NCBI GenBank assembly: GCA_035630615.1
Contig: DASQKI010000005.1
Location: 1-64,000, forward strand
From: DATFRX01 sp035630615
GTDB taxonomy: Bacteria > Actinomycetota > Actinomycetes > Propionibacteriales > Nocardioidaceae
Reading direction: 5' to 3'
DNA: 64,000 nucleotides
The position numbers and the translations under genes were made by a program. This document shows positions 44,601 to 51,275 of this stretch, piece by piece (within the stretch, counting starts at the first letter, position 1; every line of letters begins with the position of its first letter). The notes under the pieces were generated by a model. The model was not told the DNA's origin. It worked only from the letters and a program-made list of their open reading frames with translations, and searched no databases.

Positions 44601-45187
44601 CCGAGCAGGTCTTGGAGCCGAGTCAGGTTGCCCTCGGTCGCGTCCAGCTTGCGCAGCGCCTTTTCCTTGCGCTTGCGGTGCTTGAGTACGCCGGCGGCCT
44701 CCTCGATGAAGCCGCGGCGGCCCTCAGGCGTCGCGTGCAGGATCGAGTCGAGCTGACCCTGCCCCACGACGACGTGCATCTCGCGCCCGATCCCGGAGTC
44801 GGACAGCAGCTCCTGCACGTCGAGTAGCCGACAGGTCTGGCCGTTGATCGCGTACTCCGACCCGCCGCCTTGGAACATCGTCCGCGAGATCGTGACTTCG
44901 GTGTAATCGATCGGAAGAGCACCGTCGGCGTTGTCGATGGTGAGCACGACCTCGGCGCGGCCGAGCGGCGCCCGGCCCGCGGTCCCGGCGAAGATGACGT
45001 CGTCCATCTTGCCGCCACGCAGCGACTTCGCGCCCTGCTCGCCCATGACCCACGCCAACGCGTCCACGACGTTGGACTTGCCCGATCCGTTGGGTCCGAC
45101 CACACAGGTGATGCCCGTCTCGAACCGCAGGGTCGTGGACGAGGCGAACGACTTGAACCCGCGGAGCGTCAGGCTCTTCAGGTACAA
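41645..45187 (-). CDS. smc: Chromosome segregation protein SMC
   Basis: A 1180-residue condensin ATPase. Walker A GPNGSGKSNVVDAL lies near residue 32. Long Ala/Glu/Arg-rich coiled coils (about 170-500 and 680-1010) flank a hinge (about 515-640). The C-terminal head has the signature LSGGERSLVAVAFL and Walker B YILDEVEAALDD. It compacts and segregates the chromosome with ScpAB. The start is an unusual TTG at 45187 (MYLKSLTLRGFKSFA) with GAGGAG 7 nt upstream, and it gives the family N-terminus exactly. Confidence 0.97.
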   Translation of the reverse strand: MYLKSLTLRGFKSFASSTTLRFETGITCVVGPNGSGKSNVVDALAWVMGEQGAKSLRGGKMDDVIFAGTAGRAPLGRAEVVLTIDNADGALPIDYTEVTISRTMFQGGGSEYAINGQTCRLLDVQELLSDSGIGREMHVVVGQGQLDSILHATPEGRRGFIEEAAGVLKHRKRKEKALRKLDATEGNLTRLQDLLGEIRRQLKPLGRQAEVARKAAAIQAEVRDSRARLLADEIVEARSSLEQELADEKALRDRRSTVERDLAEARQSESELEQRLAADAPRLARTQETWYHLSGLRERIRGTAGLAAERVRLATSETDEVAPGRDPEALEAEAAEARAGEQQIQTEVAERQAALEAAVDVRRDAERLHTEEDRRIAGVVRAAADRREGLARLAGKVGAMRSRIHGADDEIGRLETAVADVERRAERAEHDFTALETQVASLDAGESGLDAEYEGAQSAFDDLTERLAKRREEAQEADRERAALVARVEALELGLTRKDGAGALLAATDKVSGLLGSVAALLSVRDGYEPAVAAALGSAADAVAVTGVDSAIDAIEHLRTEDLGRAGLVLGVDDIDDRTWPGLPAGATYAVDVIDAPEPLRATLRRLLFKVAVVDDLETARALLRDLPDVIAASRGGDLLGAHFASGGSSSTPSLIEVQAALDAARGKLDTATHDGERLRFEVARTEEETEAAQQRVDVALAKLHESDATLAAVAEELGQLGSAARSARAEANRLAKAIQEAQAGREEHMGALADLESRLSDAESNSDNDAEDSALDELADKARAARAAEMDARLALRTAEERARAMAGRAEDLLAAALAEREAIAKAASRREQRRHEAEVARAVVTAAEMMLARVEISLRAAREQRSDIEQQRTGDEQELSAIRAKHRELAADLEKLTDSVHRDEMARTEQRLRVQQLEERAGDELGHDVESLIADYGPEVLVPQPDAEDGTPAEPRPYVRDEQAKRLRAAERQLALLGRVNPLALEEFSALEERHKFLTEQLEDVKKTRRDLLEIVHDVDQQVEQIFIAAWEDTEREFRDVFSRLFPGGEGRLVLTEPDDMLNTGIDVEARPPGKKVKRLSLLSGGERSLVAVAFLIALFKARPSPFYILDEVEAALDDVNLGRLLEIYDELRAHSQLIVITHQKRTMEVADALYGISMRGDGVSAVISQRLREAEPA

Positions 45188-45235
45188 CGTGAAACTCCTC
45201 GCTACTGCGACCCGGAAGGGAAGATCTCGGACAGC

Positions 45236-45805
45236 CTAGCGGCGGTGGGCTGCGATCAAGGTACGCACCGCCGCTCGGGCGGCATCCATCGTCGTGTCGA
45301 GCTCGATCACCGACGAGCTCACGAGGGCACCCTCGTGGATCAACAGCAGCTGGTCAGCGAGCAGCCGAGGGTCACGCAGACCCATTCGCTCGGCAAGCTC
45401 GACGAAGAGGTCGCGCAGCCAGAGCTTCTGCGGCGCGAGCAGCCGGCGGGCGGGGTGGTTCGGGTTGGTGATCTCGGCGCCGGCGTTGATGACCGAGCAT
45501 CCGCGCCGAGCATCCCGTTCGCGCCATTCGTACATCGCGTCGAAGACCGCCAGGATCCGATCGTCGACCGGTCGGCGCTCGAGGTAGTCGAGCAGGAAGG
45601 CCTGCCAGCGCTCCTCCCGACGCTCGAGGTACGCCGCGACCAGCCGGTCCTTGGAGCCAAACCGGTCATACAGGGTCTTTTTCGTCGTCTGAGCCGCCTC
45701 GGCGATGGTGTCGACACCGACGGCCCGGATGCCGCGGGCATAGAACAGCTCGCTCGCGACCAACAGGATCCGCTCTGCGGTCGGCGTCCAGTGGATGTCG
45801 TCCAT
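45236..45805 (-). CDS. TetR-family transcriptional regulator
   Basis: A 189-residue TetR regulator with an N-terminal helix-turn-helix (about 8-55; LFYARGIRAVGVDTIAEAAQTTKKTLYDRFGSKD) and a ligand-binding C-terminal domain. It is divergent from an EamA-type exporter gene, 40 bp away, which it probably represses together with itself through the palindrome between them. The ligand is unknown. Confidence 0.93.
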   Translation of the reverse strand: MDDIHWTPTAERILLVASELFYARGIRAVGVDTIAEAAQTTKKTLYDRFGSKDRLVAAYLERREERWQAFLLDYLERRPVDDRILAVFDAMYEWRERDARRGCSVINAGAEITNPNHPARRLLAPQKLWLRDLFVELAERMGLRDPRLLADQLLLIHEGALVSSSVIELDTTMDAARAAVRTLIAAHRR

Positions 45806-45816
45806 ACACTGCGAGT

Positions 45817-45830
45817 ATACAGACCGGTAT
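45817..45830. promoter_or_regulatory. Candidate TetR operator
   Basis: ATAC-AGACCG-GTAT sits midway between the divergent TetR and EamA genes. TATGGT, a possible -10 for the EamA gene, overlaps its right half. Position and symmetry fit an operator, though the arms are short. Confidence 0.45.
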
Positions 45831-45845
45831 GGTTACCTAGCAAGC

Positions 45846-46811
45846 ATGACTCGTGCTCGCGGTTCCCTACCCGATATCGCCCTCTGCGTCGGTCTCGTCG
45901 TCTGCTGGAGCTCCGGCTTCATCGGCGCTCGGCTCGGCACCGAACACGCGTCCGCGATCACCCTGCTCGCCTGGCGGTTGATCGTCTCCGGCACGCTCGC
46001 GATCGGCTGGCTGCTGTGGCGACGCCGCAAGCTGTCCGGGCGGGTCGTCCGCGCCCATCTCGGCCTCGGCCTGCTCACCCAGGTCGGCTATCTCGGCGGC
46101 GTCGTGGGTGGCGTCGGCGCCGGTGTGCCAGCCGGAACGACCGCGTTGATCGCGGCCCTCCAACCGATCGTCGTGGCGGTGGCGGCGTCACGGTTGCTGG
46201 ACGAGTCGGGACAAAGGCATCAGCGGGCCAGCCTCGGCCTCGGCGTCGCCGGCGTCGCACTCGTCGTCGCCGGTGATCTCGGCGCCGGATCGGCCGGCCC
46301 CTGGGCGTACCTCGTGCCGGTCGTGGGCATGCTGTCGCTCAGCGCCGGCACGGTGCTCGACCGGCGGGCGCCGTCGACCCCGTCGGTGCTCGACGCCGTG
46401 GCGATCCACACCGTCATCGCGGCGGTCTGCTTCATCGGCCTCGCCGGGGCGACCGACGGCCTGCAACCGCCGGGCGACCGCGAGTTCGTCTGGGCGGTCG
46501 CCTGGGTCGTGGTGCTCAGCACCGTCGGCGGATACGGCTGCTACCTAGGTGTACTCCGTCGGATCGGACCGACCCGTACGAGCACGCTGCTCTATCTGAC
46601 GCCGCCCGCGACGATGCTCTGGGCGTACCTGATGTTCGGTGATCCGATCGGGCCGGCGACGCTCGGCGGTCTGGTGCTGTGTGCGTTCGCGGTCGCGGGC
46701 ATGCTGATCGACCGACCGGCGTCCGATCGGTTGGATCAAGCGACGGTTCAGCCGAGCGCGGGCTCGAGATCGACGAGCCGCTCCGGAGTCAACGTCTCCC
46801 CGTCCGGATAG
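45846..46811 (+). CDS. EamA-family drug/metabolite transporter
   Basis: A 321-residue inner-membrane protein with about ten hydrophobic helices forming two EamA repeats (LCVGLVVCWSSGFIGARLG at the start, and ARLRRIGPTRTSTLLYLTPPATMLWAYL-like second-repeat signature). Members export amino acids, toxins or other metabolites. Start ATG 45846 is chosen because the frame upstream runs into the TetR operator. The last 64 bp overlap a small gene on the other strand. Confidence 0.88.
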   Translation: MTRARGSLPDIALCVGLVVCWSSGFIGARLGTEHASAITLLAWRLIVSGTLAIGWLLWRRRKLSGRVVRAHLGLGLLTQVGYLGGVVGGVGAGVPAGTTALIAALQPIVVAVAASRLLDESGQRHQRASLGLGVAGVALVVAGDLGAGSAGPWAYLVPVVGMLSLSAGTVLDRRAPSTPSVLDAVAIHTVIAAVCFIGLAGATDGLQPPGDREFVWAVAWVVVLSTVGGYGCYLGVLRRIGPTRTSTLLYLTPPATMLWAYLMFGDPIGPATLGGLVLCAFAVAGMLIDRPASDRLDQATVQPSAGSRSTSRSGVNVSPSG

Positions 46812-46951
46812 CTGGCGACGAGTGCGTCGTTTTCCGCTTTGAGGCGTGAGACTTCAGCCTCCAGGTCGGCGACGCGTTGCCGAAGTAGCCAGGTTTCTCG
46901 GGTGACGCGGGGATCGGTCCCAGCGATATGGCCCAGAAGTGCCTTGGCCAT
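46748..46951 (-). CDS. Short coiled-coil protein
   Basis: A 67-residue protein whose middle (about 18-47, TWLLRQRVADLEAEVSRLKAEND) is a clear heptad-patterned coiled coil. GGAGGAC precedes the ATG at 46951. The residue pattern differs from that of its antisense overlap with the EamA gene, which supports it being coding. Function is unknown. Confidence 0.6.
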   Translation of the reverse strand: MAKALLGHIAGTDPRVTRETWLLRQRVADLEAEVSRLKAENDALVASYPDGETLTPERLVDLEPALG

Positions 46952-47032
46952 GAATGTGTCCTCCACGATGAGGTCGCTATGCGCCCCGTAAGGCGATGAA
47001 GTGGACCGGCCGAGCGCTGGGTAAGCGCGCGG

Positions 47033-47057
47033 TCTTGAAGAGGGTCCGTCTTCAAGA
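47033..47057 (-). terminator. Hairpin after mutM
   Basis: TCTTGAAGA and its complement (9 bp, 7-nt loop GGGTCCG) lie about 70 bp beyond the mutM stop and before the coiled-coil gene. It is a probable terminator of the rpmF-rnc-mutM transcript. Confidence 0.55.
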
Positions 47058-47125
47058 GTCCCACTGTCGGTCGACTTGGTCAACTTGACGCGACAAGGCC
47101 GATTGGCACGGTCACGCCCCAGGGC

Positions 47126-47977
47126 TCACCAGTGCGGCCGGCGCGGTCGTGGCTGGCAGCTCGGACAGATAAAAGACGAGCGATTCATGAACCGGTCACG
47201 CCGGATCGGAGAGCCGCAACGCGAGCACGGTTCACCGACCCGGTCGTAGGCCTGCAACTCGCGCGCGAAGTAACCGCTTTGGCCGTCGACACCGACGTAC
47301 AGCGCGTCGAACGATGTGCCGCCGGCCGACATCGCGGCGGCCATCACCATCCGCGTCGCGGCGAGGACCCGATGCGCTTCCGACCGCCGGAGCGTCTCGG
47401 TCGGCCGGGCGTAGTGCAAGCGTGCCTCCCACAACGCCTCGTCGGCGTAGATGTTGCCGATCCCGGAGACCAGCGACTGGTCGAGGAGCGCCCGCTTCAC
47501 ATTGGTCCGGCGTCGCCGCAGGTCTTCGACGACGACGTCCTCGTCGTAGGCCGCCTCGAACGGGTCGGGAGCGATGTGGGCCAGCTCCGGAGGTATGACA
47601 TCGCCGCCGAGGCTGATCGCCATGCTGCCGAAGGTCCGTTGGTCGACGAAGCGCAGCTCGCGGCCGTCGGCGAGCCGAAACCGGATCCGCAGGTGTGGCT
47701 CGTCGGGCGCTCCCGCCGGCTGCACCAAGACCTGGCCGGACATCCCGAGATGGGTCAGGAGCGCGGCATCGTCGTCCAGCACGAGCCAGAGGAACTTGCC
47801 GCGCCGGCGTGCCGCGACGAGAGTGCGGCCGCGCACGCGGGCGACGAAGTCGGCGGCGCCGGCCAGATGCCGCCGGACGGAGCGCGAGGTGAAGACCTCG
47901 GCGTCGACGATCTCGGCATCGATCACGTGCCGTTCGAGGCCGCGCCGGATGACCTCGACCTCGGGGAGCTCGGGCAC
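47126..47977 (-). CDS. mutM: Formamidopyrimidine-DNA glycosylase
   Basis: A 283-residue Fpg/MutM bifunctional glycosylase/AP lyase that removes 8-oxoguanine. The catalytic N-terminus is PELPEVEVIRRGLE after the initiator, with the H2TH segment GIGNIYADEALWEA and a C-terminal zinc finger CSRCGSPIRRDRF...CPSC. The GTG start at 47977 is fixed by that N-terminus and lies 1 bp after the rnc stop. Confidence 0.97.
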   Translation of the reverse strand: MPELPEVEVIRRGLERHVIDAEIVDAEVFTSRSVRRHLAGAADFVARVRGRTLVAARRRGKFLWLVLDDDAALLTHLGMSGQVLVQPAGAPDEPHLRIRFRLADGRELRFVDQRTFGSMAISLGGDVIPPELAHIAPDPFEAAYDEDVVVEDLRRRRTNVKRALLDQSLVSGIGNIYADEALWEARLHYARPTETLRRSEAHRVLAATRMVMAAAMSAGGTSFDALYVGVDGQSGYFARELQAYDRVGEPCSRCGSPIRRDRFMNRSSFICPSCQPRPRRPHW

Positions 47978-47978
47978 G

Positions 47979-48785
47979 TCAGTCGGCCGCGCTCGACCCC
48001 GGACGGCCGTCGGTCTCGTCACCGCTGAGGCCGTAAGCACCGCGGATCTCGCGCCACGCGGTCTCGGCGGCCTGCTGCTCGGCCTCCTTCTTGGACCGAC
48101 CGACGCCGTGGCCGTAGACCTGGTCGCCGACACGTACTTGGGCGGTGAACGTCTTGGCGTGGTCGGGACCGCTCGCCCCGACGAGGTATTCGGGTACGCC
48201 GAGGCCGAGATCGGCGCTGAGCTCTTGGAGGCTGGTCTTCCAGTCCAGACCGGCGCCCAGCTGGAACGCGGCGGCGATCAGCGGGTCGAACAGCGACCGG
48301 ACAACCTCGGTGGCGCGGGTGAAACCGGCCTGGAGATAGATCGCCCCGATCACGGCCTCCACCGTGTCGGACAGGATCGACGCCTTGTCGCGCCCGCCGG
48401 TGGCCTCCTCGCCACGGCCGAGCCGAACGTAAGGGCCGAGGCCGAGAGTGCGGGCGACGTCGGCCAGAGCCCGAGCGTTGACGACGGCGGCCCGGAGCTT
48501 GGCGAGGCGGCCCTCGGACAGATCGGGATAGGTGTTGAAGAGCCGGTCCGTCACGACCAGGCCGAGCACCGAATCGCCCAGGAACTCCAGCCGCTCGTTG
48601 GTCGGCAGACCACCGTTTTCGTAGGCGTACGAGCGGTGGGTCAGCGCATGGATCAGCAGGCCGTCCTCGAGTTCGGGCGTACCGAGGGCGACCCGGAGGC
48701 CATCGAAGTCGGACGAGAGGGCACCCTCAACAGCCGCCTCGGCGGCGGTGGTGTCGGAGCTGGTCTGCGTGCCCGGTTCGCTCAT
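47979..48785 (-). CDS. rnc: Ribonuclease III
   Basis: A 268-residue double-strand-specific RNase for rRNA and mRNA processing. The catalytic box is NERLEFLGDSVLGLVV, with the second acidic cluster in DTVEAVIGAIYL. The dsRNA-binding domain is about 185-250 (DWKTSLQELSADLG, GRSKKEAEQQAAETAW). It has Ser/Thr/Ala-rich termini. The gene lies between rpmF and mutM, the conserved actinobacterial order. Confidence 0.97.
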   Translation of the reverse strand: MSEPGTQTSSDTTAAEAAVEGALSSDFDGLRVALGTPELEDGLLIHALTHRSYAYENGGLPTNERLEFLGDSVLGLVVTDRLFNTYPDLSEGRLAKLRAAVVNARALADVARTLGLGPYVRLGRGEEATGGRDKASILSDTVEAVIGAIYLQAGFTRATEVVRSLFDPLIAAAFQLGAGLDWKTSLQELSADLGLGVPEYLVGASGPDHAKTFTAQVRVGDQVYGHGVGRSKKEAEQQAAETAWREIRGAYGLSGDETDGRPGSSAAD

Positions 48786-48791
48786 CGGCGA

Positions 48792-48977
48792 CTACAGCAC
48801 CTGGCGCCGGCTACCTCGCGGACCGTACTGACCGCACTCAGGGCACGCACGGTGCTGGAGGTGCTTGGCGCCGCAGGCCGGGTTGGTGCAGGTGACCAGC
48901 GACGGCGCGCTGGCCTTCCACTGCGACCGACGGTGCCGGGTGTTGCTCCGCGACACCTTGCGCTTGGGAACCGCCAC
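48792..48977 (-). CDS. rpmF: 50S ribosomal protein L32 (zinc-binding form)
   Basis: A 61-residue L32 beginning MAVPKRKVSRSNTRHRRSQW. Four cysteines, CTNPACG and CPECG, form a zinc ribbon (C+ form). It follows the DUF177 gene by 3 bp, the usual pairing. Confidence 0.97.
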   Translation of the reverse strand: MAVPKRKVSRSNTRHRRSQWKASAPSLVTCTNPACGAKHLQHRACPECGQYGPRGSRRQVL

Positions 48978-48980
48978 GTC

Positions 48981-49532
48981 TCACTCCTCGTCGGGACCGG
49001 AGTCGTCCGGTCGTTCGTCACCGGTCAGCCGGCTCAGGGCCGCCCAACGCGGGTCAATGTCCTCCTCGTGCGCATGACCGGGCACGTCGGCGAGGCGTAC
49101 CCCGCACTCGGGGCACAATCCGGCACAGTCCGGCCTGCACAGCGGCTTCAGCGGCAGCGCGAGCACCACCTCGTCCCGCAGTACGGACTCGAGGTCGAGC
49201 AAGTCGCCCTCGAGCCGCCGGATGTCGTCGGGACCATCGCCGCCGGCGGCCGCGTCGCCTCCGTCGTCGTAGGCGTACAGCTCCTGGATGTCGACGTCGA
49301 GGGACTCCTCGACCGACTCCAGGCACCGAACGCATTCTCCGACGGCAACCACACGTGCCGTACCGGTGGCCAACACGCCTTCGATAACGGCCTCGAGTCG
49401 GAGCTCCAACTCGACGTCACTACCCTCAGGCACGCCGATCACGCCGATACCCAGATCCGCCGGCGCCGGCGCGGTGAGCGACACCTTCCGTTCGGACCCA
49501 GGGCGGCGTCCGAGCTCGCGCGTATCGAGCAC
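48981..49532 (-). CDS. DUF177/YceD family protein
   Basis: About 183 residues. Conserved elements are the LVLDTRELGRRPGSE start, CVRCLESVEESLDVDIQELYAY and CRPDCAGLCPECGVRL, whose cysteines may bind zinc. The family is linked to 23S rRNA accumulation and is found with rpmF. The start is uncertain: GTG 49532 is the first good start codon, but family members often have 8-20 more residues and no clear Shine-Dalgarno site is visible. The 139-bp gap upstream holds a possible -10, GATAAC. Confidence 0.9.
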   Translation of the reverse strand: MLDTRELGRRPGSERKVSLTAPAPADLGIGVIGVPEGSDVELELRLEAVIEGVLATGTARVVAVGECVRCLESVEESLDVDIQELYAYDDGGDAAAGGDGPDDIRRLEGDLLDLESVLRDEVVLALPLKPLCRPDCAGLCPECGVRLADVPGHAHEEDIDPRWAALSRLTGDERPDDSGPDEE

Positions 49533-49671
49533 GAGCGGCGCTCTGGGATCAGGACTGGACAGGAGTCTCTCTCGTTGTCGGGCACGACGGATCGTCAGGC
49601 CCTGTCGGGCCGAGGGACAGGTTATCGCGTCCGGCCCCCAAGATCCCAATCGGGCGGCTTTAGGACGTCTG

Positions 49672-50118
49672 TCATTCGGCGAAGGGGTCCGGCAGTGGCT
49701 GCGCCGAACCCGGATCGTTCCACGCGTCTTCGAGGTCGCTGCGTCCTCGGAGCCGGTCCCGGCCACGGGAGACCGCCTCCATCGTCTTCTGGAGCGTCAG
49801 CTCGAAATTGGCCAGCCGCTCGTCGACGTAGGCGTCGGTATCGCGCCGCAAAGACTCGGCCTCCTGGCGGGCAGCGTTGAGGACCTTGTCGGCCTCGCCC
49901 TGGGCCAGTCGGTAGACGTCGGTCTCGGACGCCCAGCCCTGGCGGTCGGACAACGCCCTCGAGATGAGCCCCGCCAGCTCGTCGAGATGGATCAACATCT
50001 CGCCCCGGTTGATCACCGCGGACGCCGACATCGGCATCGAACGCGCATCCGCGACAATCTGCCGGATCTCGGCAACCTTGGCCTGTGCATCCACCTCGTT
50101 GCTACCCCTTTTCGTCAC
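49672..50118 (-). CDS. DivIVA-like coiled-coil cell-division-associated protein
   Basis: 148 residues, mostly helical: AKVAEIRQIVADARSMPMSASAVINRGEML followed by a long coiled coil (about 65-130, EADKVLNAARQEAESLRRDTDAYVDERLANFE). This fits the conserved actinobacterial protein found between rnc and coaD, often called a cell-division initiation or DivIVA-like protein. Either GTG 50118 or GTG 50094 could be the start; AAGGGG lies upstream of the second. Confidence 0.8.
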   Translation of the reverse strand: MTKRGSNEVDAQAKVAEIRQIVADARSMPMSASAVINRGEMLIHLDELAGLISRALSDRQGWASETDVYRLAQGEADKVLNAARQEAESLRRDTDAYVDERLANFELTLQKTMEAVSRGRDRLRGRSDLEDAWNDPGSAQPLPDPFAE

Positions 50119-50195
50119 TGACCCGTTGCGCCGGCCGGTCTTGGCCAGCTTTGAAAAGATACCCGGATCGGTGCTCGAGTTCGATCGGCCGGGTG

Positions 50196-50690
50196 CTAGG
50201 CGTCGGCGTCGTCAGCTCGTGGCAGGCGTTCGAGGAGCCGCGTGAGCACCGGCGGCGGCAACAACCCCTTGACGTCGCCGCCGAGCGAGGCGACCTCCTT
50301 GACCAGGCTGGCGGCGACGAACGAGTGCTCCGGCGACGTCGGGATGAAGACGGTTTCCACGCCGGCGAGTCGGCGGTTCATCTGGGCCATCTGCAGCTCG
50401 TAGTCGAAGTCCATGACCGCCCGCAGCCCGCGTACGACGGCCCGGATGCCGCGCTTGCGGCAGAAGTCGACCAGCAGCCCCTCGAAGCTGTCGAGCCGGA
50501 CGTTGGGAAACTCCGCGGTGACCTCGGCCAGCATCGCCAGCCGCTCGTCGACGCTGAAGAGGCTCCGCTTCGACGGGTTGACAAGCACCGCGACGGTGAC
50601 CTCGTCGAACAGCCCCGACGCCGTGGCGACGATGTCGAGGTGACCGTTGGTGACCGGGTCGAAGGATCCGGGACAGACGGCGGTGTGCAC
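50196..50690 (-). CDS. coaD: Phosphopantetheine adenylyltransferase
   Basis: A 164-residue nucleotidyltransferase that makes dephospho-CoA from 4'-phosphopantetheine and ATP. Signatures are AVCPGSFDPVTNGHLDI (with the TxGH motif), VRGLRAVMDFDYELQMAQMNR and IPTSPEHSFVAASLVKEVASLGG. A GTG start is used. It lies 12 bp after rsmD. Confidence 0.97.
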   Translation of the reverse strand: MHTAVCPGSFDPVTNGHLDIVATASGLFDEVTVAVLVNPSKRSLFSVDERLAMLAEVTAEFPNVRLDSFEGLLVDFCRKRGIRAVVRGLRAVMDFDYELQMAQMNRRLAGVETVFIPTSPEHSFVAASLVKEVASLGGDVKGLLPPPVLTRLLERLPRADDADA

Positions 50691-50702
50691 CGAAGCGTCC
50701 TC

Positions 50703-51275
50703 CTAGCTCGCGACTCCCGCCCGGCGACCGTACCAAAGCACTGTGTCGCCGTAGCGTCGGTCGCGCAGCGGCTCGATGCCGTCGGGCCAGTCGGGCGCCG
50801 GATCGCGACGAGATCGCTCGACGACCACGTACGCGTCGTCGACCAGCCAATCGCGGCGCACCACGTCGGTCAGGACGGCCTCGAGCTCGTCGCCGGGCGT
50901 CGCGTACGGCGGGTCGAGGAACACCACGTCGAACGGCTCGGCCTCGCCGGATCGGACGTAGGCCCGCACCGGTTCGGCGACGACGGTCCACCCGGTCAGC
51001 CCCAGTGACTCGGCGTTGCGCCGGATCAGCGTGGCGACCCGGCGCTGGCGCTCGACGAGCACGATCTCCGAAGCGCCCCGAGACAACGCCTCCAGCCCGA
51101 CCGCGCCGGAGCCGGCGTAGAGGTCGAGCACCCGGCAGCCCTCGAGCGGGCCGAGCGCCGACTCGAGTGTCGAAAACAGCGCCTCACGGACCCGTTCGCT
51201 CGTGGGCCGGGTCTCGGTGCCGGTCGGTGTCAGGAGCCGACGGCCGCCGACCGTGCCCGCGACGATCCGCGTCAT
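50703..51275 (-). CDS. rsmD: 16S rRNA (guanine966-N2)-methyltransferase
   Basis: A 190-residue Rossmann-fold methyltransferase. Motif I is CRVLDLYAGSGAVGLEALSRG and the catalytic motif IV is VFLDPPYATPG (DPPY). The N-terminus RIVAGTVGGRRLLTP and TRPTSERVREALFS are family-specific. It overlaps recG by ATGA. Confidence 0.96.
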   Translation of the reverse strand: MTRIVAGTVGGRRLLTPTGTETRPTSERVREALFSTLESALGPLEGCRVLDLYAGSGAVGLEALSRGASEIVLVERQRRVATLIRRNAESLGLTGWTVVAEPVRAYVRSGEAEPFDVVFLDPPYATPGDELEAVLTDVVRRDWLVDDAYVVVERSRRDPAPDWPDGIEPLRDRRYGDTVLWYGRRAGVAS